64,000 nucleotides of DNA. Source: Clostridia bacterium. GTDB lineage: Bacteria > Bacillota > Clostridia > Oscillospirales > CAG-382. Below are positions 60,721 through 64,000 of the stretch, piece after piece. The position numbers and the translations under genes are program-made. The stretch lies in assembly GCA_017429165.1 (NCBI GenBank), contig JAFRPL010000001.1, forward strand, positions 1 to 64,000. The letters run 5' to 3'. A model generated the notes under the pieces. That model saw only the letters and a program-made list of their open reading frames with translations, was not told where the DNA came from and did not search any database. Each line of letters opens with the position of its first letter. Position 1 is the first letter of the stretch.

Positions 60721-61767
60721 CTATTCGATGAGCATTGCGTCGCCGAAACTGAAGAAGCGATACTCCTTTTCCACCGCCTCTTTGTACGCTTTCATGGTGT
60801 TTTCGTACCCGGCGAACGCCGAAACGAGCATGATGAGCGTGCTTTCGGGCAGGTGGAAATTGGTGATGAGCGCGTCGACGGCTTTGAATTTATAGCCGGG
60901 ATAGATGAATATGCCGGTCTCGCCGCAGTACGGCGAAAACGCGCCGTCTTCCGCCGCGCAGCTTTCGAGCAGGCGGCACGAAGTGGTCCCCACGGCGAAG
61001 ATCCTGCCGCCGGAAGCGCGCACGGAATTGAGTTCACGGGCGGATCCGGGCGTGAGCTCTATATGCTCGGTGTGCATTTTGTGCTCGAGTATGTTCTGTT
61101 CCTTGACGGGGCGGAACGTACCCAGCCCCACGTGCAGCAGCACGCGGATGATACGCACGCCGTTTTCTTTGAGCTTTTCAAGCAGCTCGGGCGTGAAATG
61201 CAGCCCCGCGGTGGGCGCCGCCGCCGAACCTTCGTGCAGCGCGTAAACCGTCTGATAGCGCGTTTTGTCGCGCAGTTTTTCTTTTATGTAGGGCGGCAGC
61301 GGCATGGCGCCGATCGTATCGAGCAGCGCGAGAAAATTGCCCTGATATTCAAAGCGTATACGCCTCGAGCCGTCTTCGTCATTGACCGATTCGACGACAC
61401 CGCGAAGCTCCGGCGAATATTCTATGACGTCGCCGGCCCGCGCCTTTTTGCCCGGCTTGACGAGGCAGTTCCACACGTCGCCTTCCGCGCGTTCCAGAAG
61501 CAGCGTTTCGATCGCGCCCGAGCGGTTCGGGTTCCTGCCCGTTATGCGCGCCGGGATGACTTTGGTATCGTTGATCACGAGCGCGTCGCCCGGGCGGATA
61601 TGCGATAAAACGTCGGTGAACACGCCGTGCGTGATAACGCCCGTGGCGCGGTCGAGCACGAGCAGGCGCGAGGAATCGCGCTTTTCGGCGGGCGTCTGCG
61701 CTATGAGCCGCGGCGGAAGATCGTACCGGTATGAAGAAAGCCGAGTGAGATCCGGAAGGTTTGGCAT
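60721..61767 (-). CDS. queA: tRNA preQ1 ribosyltransferase-isomerase QueA
   Basis: 348 residues. Y-D-L-P-P-R-L-I-A-Q-T-P near the N-terminus, A-A-P-T-A-G-L-H-F near residue 170 and T-N-F-H-L-P-E-S-T-L near 302. Makes epoxyqueuosine in tRNA. First gene behind the promoter at 61833. Confidence 0.96.
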   Translation of the reverse strand: MPNLPDLTRLSSYRYDLPPRLIAQTPAEKRDSSRLLVLDRATGVITHGVFTDVLSHIRPGDALVINDTKVIPARITGRNPNRSGAIETLLLERAEGDVWNCLVKPGKKARAGDVIEYSPELRGVVESVNDEDGSRRIRFEYQGNFLALLDTIGAMPLPPYIKEKLRDKTRYQTVYALHEGSAAAPTAGLHFTPELLEKLKENGVRIIRVLLHVGLGTFRPVKEQNILEHKMHTEHIELTPGSARELNSVRASGGRIFAVGTTSCRLLESCAAEDGAFSPYCGETGIFIYPGYKFKAVDALITNFHLPESTLIMLVSAFAGYENTMKAYKEAVEKEYRFFSFGDAMLIE

Positions 61768-61832
61768 ATATAAAAACTCCTGAATAAACTGTATTGCGGA
61801 ACGGGGCGAGGTATAATACCCCTTATAACGGT

Positions 61833-61861
61833 ATTATAGTATATCCCGTTCCATATTTCAA
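61833..61861 (-). promoter_or_regulatory. Promoter of the queA operon
   Basis: On the minus strand TTGAAA (61856-61861) and TATAAT (61833-61838) are 17 bp apart. Minus-strand genes run from here to 44956 with gaps below 85 bases. Confidence 0.8.
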
Positions 61862-61888
61862 GTAATTTTGCAAGAAAGGAAAAAATTT

Positions 61889-62800
61889 ATGACACACCCT
61901 CCTGTGTTCAAAGGCGTAGCCACGGCTTTGGCGACGCCTTTTTATAAGGACGGGATAGATTGGGTTTCGTTCGGCAGACTTATAGAGTTCCAGCTGGCGC
62001 GGGGCGTCGACGCGCTGGTGGTCTGCGGCACCACCGGCGAAAGCGCCACGCTGAGCGACGAGGAACAGGCGATGGCGGTGGATTTTTGCGTCAGGCAGAC
62101 GCGCGGCAGGGTCCCCGTAATAGCCGGCGCCGGCAGCAACGACACCCGCCGTGCGTGCAGGCTCGCCGAACGCGCGGCGATATGCGGCGCCGACGCGATC
62201 TTAGCGGTGACTCCCTATTACAACAAGGCCACCGCGAACGGACTTTTCGGGCATTACAGGGCTATATGCGAGATCGCCGGAAAGCCGGTGATAGTCTATA
62301 ACGTGCCGTCGCGCACCGGGGTGAATATAACGCCCGAACAGTACGCGCACCTTTGCGAACTGCCCGGAGTCGCCGGAATAAAAGAGGCGGACGCGGACCT
62401 TGAAAAGACCGCGCGTACCTTTGCGCTTTGCCGCGAAAAGACGTACGTCTACTGCGGGAACGACGCGTTGTTTTTGCCGTTTCTGGCGCTGGGCGGCGCG
62501 GGCGCGGTGTCGGTGATATCCAACGCCGCGCCCATGCGGATGAAAAAGCTGTATTCGGCGTTTGCCGCCGGCGATATCAAGACCGCGCTCCGCATTCAGG
62601 ACGGGCTGACCGAGACCGAAAAGCTGCTGTTCTGCGAACCGAATCCGGTGCCGGTGAAGGCGCTGCTTTCGCACATGGGACTGTGCCGTCCGGACGTGCG
62701 CCTGCCGCTTACGGAAATGGAAAAAGAAAAAGCCCGCAAGCTTTTCGCCGCCGCGGAAGAGATAATAAAAAGCGAAGACGCTGTAACGGAAAAAGAGTGA
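61889..62800 (+). CDS. dapA: 4-hydroxy-tetrahydrodipicolinate synthase
   Basis: 303 residues, ATG 61889 behind AAAGGA. G-T-T-G-E-S-A-T-L substrate loop near residue 44, the tyrosine of P-Y-Y-N-K near 107 to the start of V-Y-N-V-P-S-R-T-G, and Schiff-base lysine in V-A-G-I-K-E-A near 162. First step of the lysine/diaminopimelate branch. Confidence 0.95.
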   Translation: MTHPPVFKGVATALATPFYKDGIDWVSFGRLIEFQLARGVDALVVCGTTGESATLSDEEQAMAVDFCVRQTRGRVPVIAGAGSNDTRRACRLAERAAICGADAILAVTPYYNKATANGLFGHYRAICEIAGKPVIVYNVPSRTGVNITPEQYAHLCELPGVAGIKEADADLEKTARTFALCREKTYVYCGNDALFLPFLALGGAGAVSVISNAAPMRMKKLYSAFAAGDIKTALRIQDGLTETEKLLFCEPNPVPVKALLSHMGLCRPDVRLPLTEMEKEKARKLFAAAEEIIKSEDAVTEKE

Positions 62801-62814
62801 TTTGCCGCTCTCCG

Positions 62815-62856
62815 CCCCCTCTTCTCTTCCGTCCGGAGGAGGAGAGGGGGTATTTT
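62815..62856 (+). terminator. dapA terminator
   Basis: A 16-bp purine/pyrimidine stem, CCCCCTCTTCTCTTCC with GGAGGAGGAGAGGGGG (two G-U pairs), then TATTTT. Confidence 0.8.
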
Positions 62857-62876
62857 GGGGAGAGCCGCAAAAACAA

Positions 62877-62913
62877 ACAAGGCTATACCAATCGTTCATT
62901 GGCATAACCTTGT
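62877..62913 (-). terminator. Terminator of the second acyl carrier protein gene
   Basis: ACAAGG-TATxCCAAT stem of about 16 bp with two small mismatches around a five-base loop, followed on the minus strand by a T-rich run. Confidence 0.8.
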
Positions 62914-62967
62914 AAAAATCATCTCATTCGGGTGCGGTAATTCGCCGCTTCAATGCGCTCTGCGGTA

Positions 62968-63195
62968 TTATTCGTGTTCTTCGATAAAGTCAACAACATC
63001 CCGAACGGTTTTGAGCTCAGCCGCCTCTTCGTCGGAAACGGTGATGTCGAGCGCGCTTTCGATTTCCATAAGCATTTCGACAAGGTCTATGGAATCGGCG
63101 CCGAGGTCGTTGACGAGGTTGGAATCGTCTTCTATGGAATCCACGTCTATGCGCAGTTTTTTCGCGATGAGTTCAATGATCTCTTCTTTGGTCAT
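62968..63195 (-). CDS. Second acyl carrier protein
   Basis: 75 residues, acidic, with attachment motif G-A-D-S-I-D-L (Ser35) and GGAGG ribosome site. It differs from the plsX-linked ACP at more than half of positions by eye and is transcribed alone. Which of the two serves fatty-acid synthesis cannot be read; this one is nearer the canonical D-S-[IL]-D-L-V-E form. Confidence 0.94.
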   Translation of the reverse strand: MTKEEIIELIAKKLRIDVDSIEDDSNLVNDLGADSIDLVEMLMEIESALDITVSDEEAAELKTVRDVVDFIEEHE

Positions 63196-63234
63196 GTCTT
63201 CCTCCGGATTGAGTGTTTGTGTACTTGCGCGTAT

Positions 63235-63263
63235 ATAATAATACCGTTCGCGCGAATTTGCAA
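63235..63263 (-). promoter_or_regulatory. Promoter of the second acyl carrier protein gene
   Basis: On the minus strand TTGCAA (63258-63263) and TATTAT (63235-63240) are 17 bp apart. Confidence 0.75.
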
Positions 63264-63323
63264 TAGCTTTTTAAAATTTTTTGCAGTTTTCGCTTTTTTA
63301 ACAAATTTTATTCAATCATTTTA

Positions 63324-63352
63324 TTGACTGCCGGGCGGATATGTGATATTAT
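63324..63352 (+). promoter_or_regulatory. ruvCA promoter
   Basis: TTGACT (63324-63329) and TATTAT (63347-63352), 17 bp apart, followed by a TTTGGAGGT ribosome site. Confidence 0.8.
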
Positions 63353-63394
63353 AAAGTGTTAAAATATACAGATTATCGCTTTTTGGAGGTATAT

Positions 63395-63892
63395 ATGCTT
63401 ATATTGGGCGTAGACCCCGGTCTGGCAACGGTGGGAGTGGGCGTGGTCGAAGCGAACGGCGGCAGGTTCCGCGCGCTGGAATACGGCTCCATAATCACCA
63501 AGCCGCGCCAGCTTCTGGAAAACCGCCTGGCGCAGATATACGATCAGCTGACGGATATCATAGTGCGGCACAGACCCGACGTCATGGCGGTGGAGGAGCT
63601 GTTCTTCAACACCAACCAGAAGACCGAGGTCGCGGTGGCTCAGGCGCGCGGCGTGATACTGCTCGCGGCGCAGAAGCAGGGGCTGGACATTTACGAATAC
63701 ACCCCGCTGCAGATAAAGCAATCGGTGGTGGGCTACGGCAGAGCGGAAAAAAAGCAGATCATATATATGACGCGCCTCATACTCAAGCTCGATTCCGACC
63801 CCAGACCCGACGACACCGCGGACGCGCTTGCGGCGGCGATATGCCACGGCAACCGGGCGATGCATCCGGTCCCGGGGATCTTTGAAAAATAA
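63395..63892 (+). CDS. ruvC: Holliday junction resolvase RuvC
   Basis: 165 residues. Catalytic acidic residues in G-V-D-P-G (Asp7), V-E-E-L-F-F (Glu near 68) and D-D-T-A-D-A-L-A (near 142). Cuts Holliday junctions with RuvAB; ruvA follows 15 bases later. Confidence 0.96.
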   Translation: MLILGVDPGLATVGVGVVEANGGRFRALEYGSIITKPRQLLENRLAQIYDQLTDIIVRHRPDVMAVEELFFNTNQKTEVAVAQARGVILLAAQKQGLDIYEYTPLQIKQSVVGYGRAEKKQIIYMTRLILKLDSDPRPDDTADALAAAICHGNRAMHPVPGIFEK

Positions 63893-63907
63893 AAGGAGCA
63901 GATCGTT

Positions 63908-64000
63908 ATGTTTTACTACATAAAAGGCGCGCTTACGGCGCTGAACCCCGATTTTGCGGTCATAGACGCGAACGGCGTGGGATATATGCTTTACGTCTCG
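63908..64000 (+). CDS. ruvA: Holliday junction helicase subunit RuvA (5' part only)
   Basis: The first 31 codons are present, M-F-Y-Y-I-K-G-A-L-T-A then D-A-N-G-V-G-Y-M-L-Y-V-S, the start of the RuvA OB fold. An AAAAGGAG site precedes it. The gene is cut by the window end. Confidence 0.93.
   Translation, partial: MFYYIKGALTALNPDFAVIDANGVGYMLYVS

Overview
The window reads as chromosomal DNA from an uncultured, moderately GC-rich member of the Clostridia (Bacillota). Evidence: SpoIIE and a YtvI-like AI-2E protein (sporulation lineage), HPr kinase, PyrR with a transcription attenuator, a CIRCE/HrcA site, SepF-YggT-DivIVA in a division cluster, RqcH/NFACT, split transketolase, and many consensus 17-bp-spacer sigma-A promoters. 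I cannot assign a genus. Gene density is high and most genes lie in long overlapping minus-strand operons.

Layout. 1-1280: AT-richer, decayed accessory DNA (one hypothetical gene, a truncated P-loop kinase, a four-helix-bundle C-terminal fragment, heptamer repeats, a second copy of the tmRNA 3' tip) abutting ssrA. 1279-6469: tmRNA, then smpB and a minus operon of GH26 lipoprotein, XerC-like recombinase, acyl-ACP thioesterase, SmpB and a phospholipase C-like protein. 6625-7219: CIRCE-controlled hsp20. 7285-12565: a lipoprotein-BlaI-BlaR1-like operon with two operator dyads over its promoter; the receptor carries BspA-type leucine-rich repeats instead of a penicillin sensor. 12639-26967: one apparent 14-kb operon, minD, mgsA-like, hisS, aspS, a Gld-type ABC system (ATPase, permease, GldG, DUF4340), lipoprotein, DegV, GNAT, plsX, acpP. 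27036-29265: pyrR-uraA with leader attenuator. 29288-34787: DUF2812 protein, hprK, ROK glucokinase, lon, engB. 34866-35665: AT-rich lipoprotein gene.

35772-37090 holds tRNA-Val on the plus strand and tRNA-Glu/tRNA-Gln on the minus strand. Between their convergent terminators sits the most unusual object here: a mosaic of short variable hairpins joined by constant AATGATG/CATCATT linkers, with two near-identical 240-bp copies of a promoter-bearing, truncated four-helix-bundle gene. A C-terminal fragment that looks like the same protein family lies near position 800, and degenerate hairpin units occur near 38250.

37138-44941: YtvI-like permease, a GC-rich inverted-repeat region, two orphan type IV prepilins (one with six helical repeats), SpoIIE, then a Gfo/Idh oxidoreductase-HAD-NUDIX operon. 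44956-61861: a 17-kb minus-strand run from queA through miaA, HlyD-like, yggS, sepF, yggT, divIVA, ileS, lspA, rluD, split transketolase, Nif3, RqcH, sirtuin and U32 peptidase. 61889-64000: dapA, a second acyl carrier protein, ruvC and the start of ruvA.

Themes: ribosome rescue and quality control (ssrA, smpB, rqcH, lon), envelope and lipid supply (plsX, two ACPs, thioesterase, lspA), division (sepF, divIVA, minD) and translation. All family calls are from reading the sequence; no database search was run.
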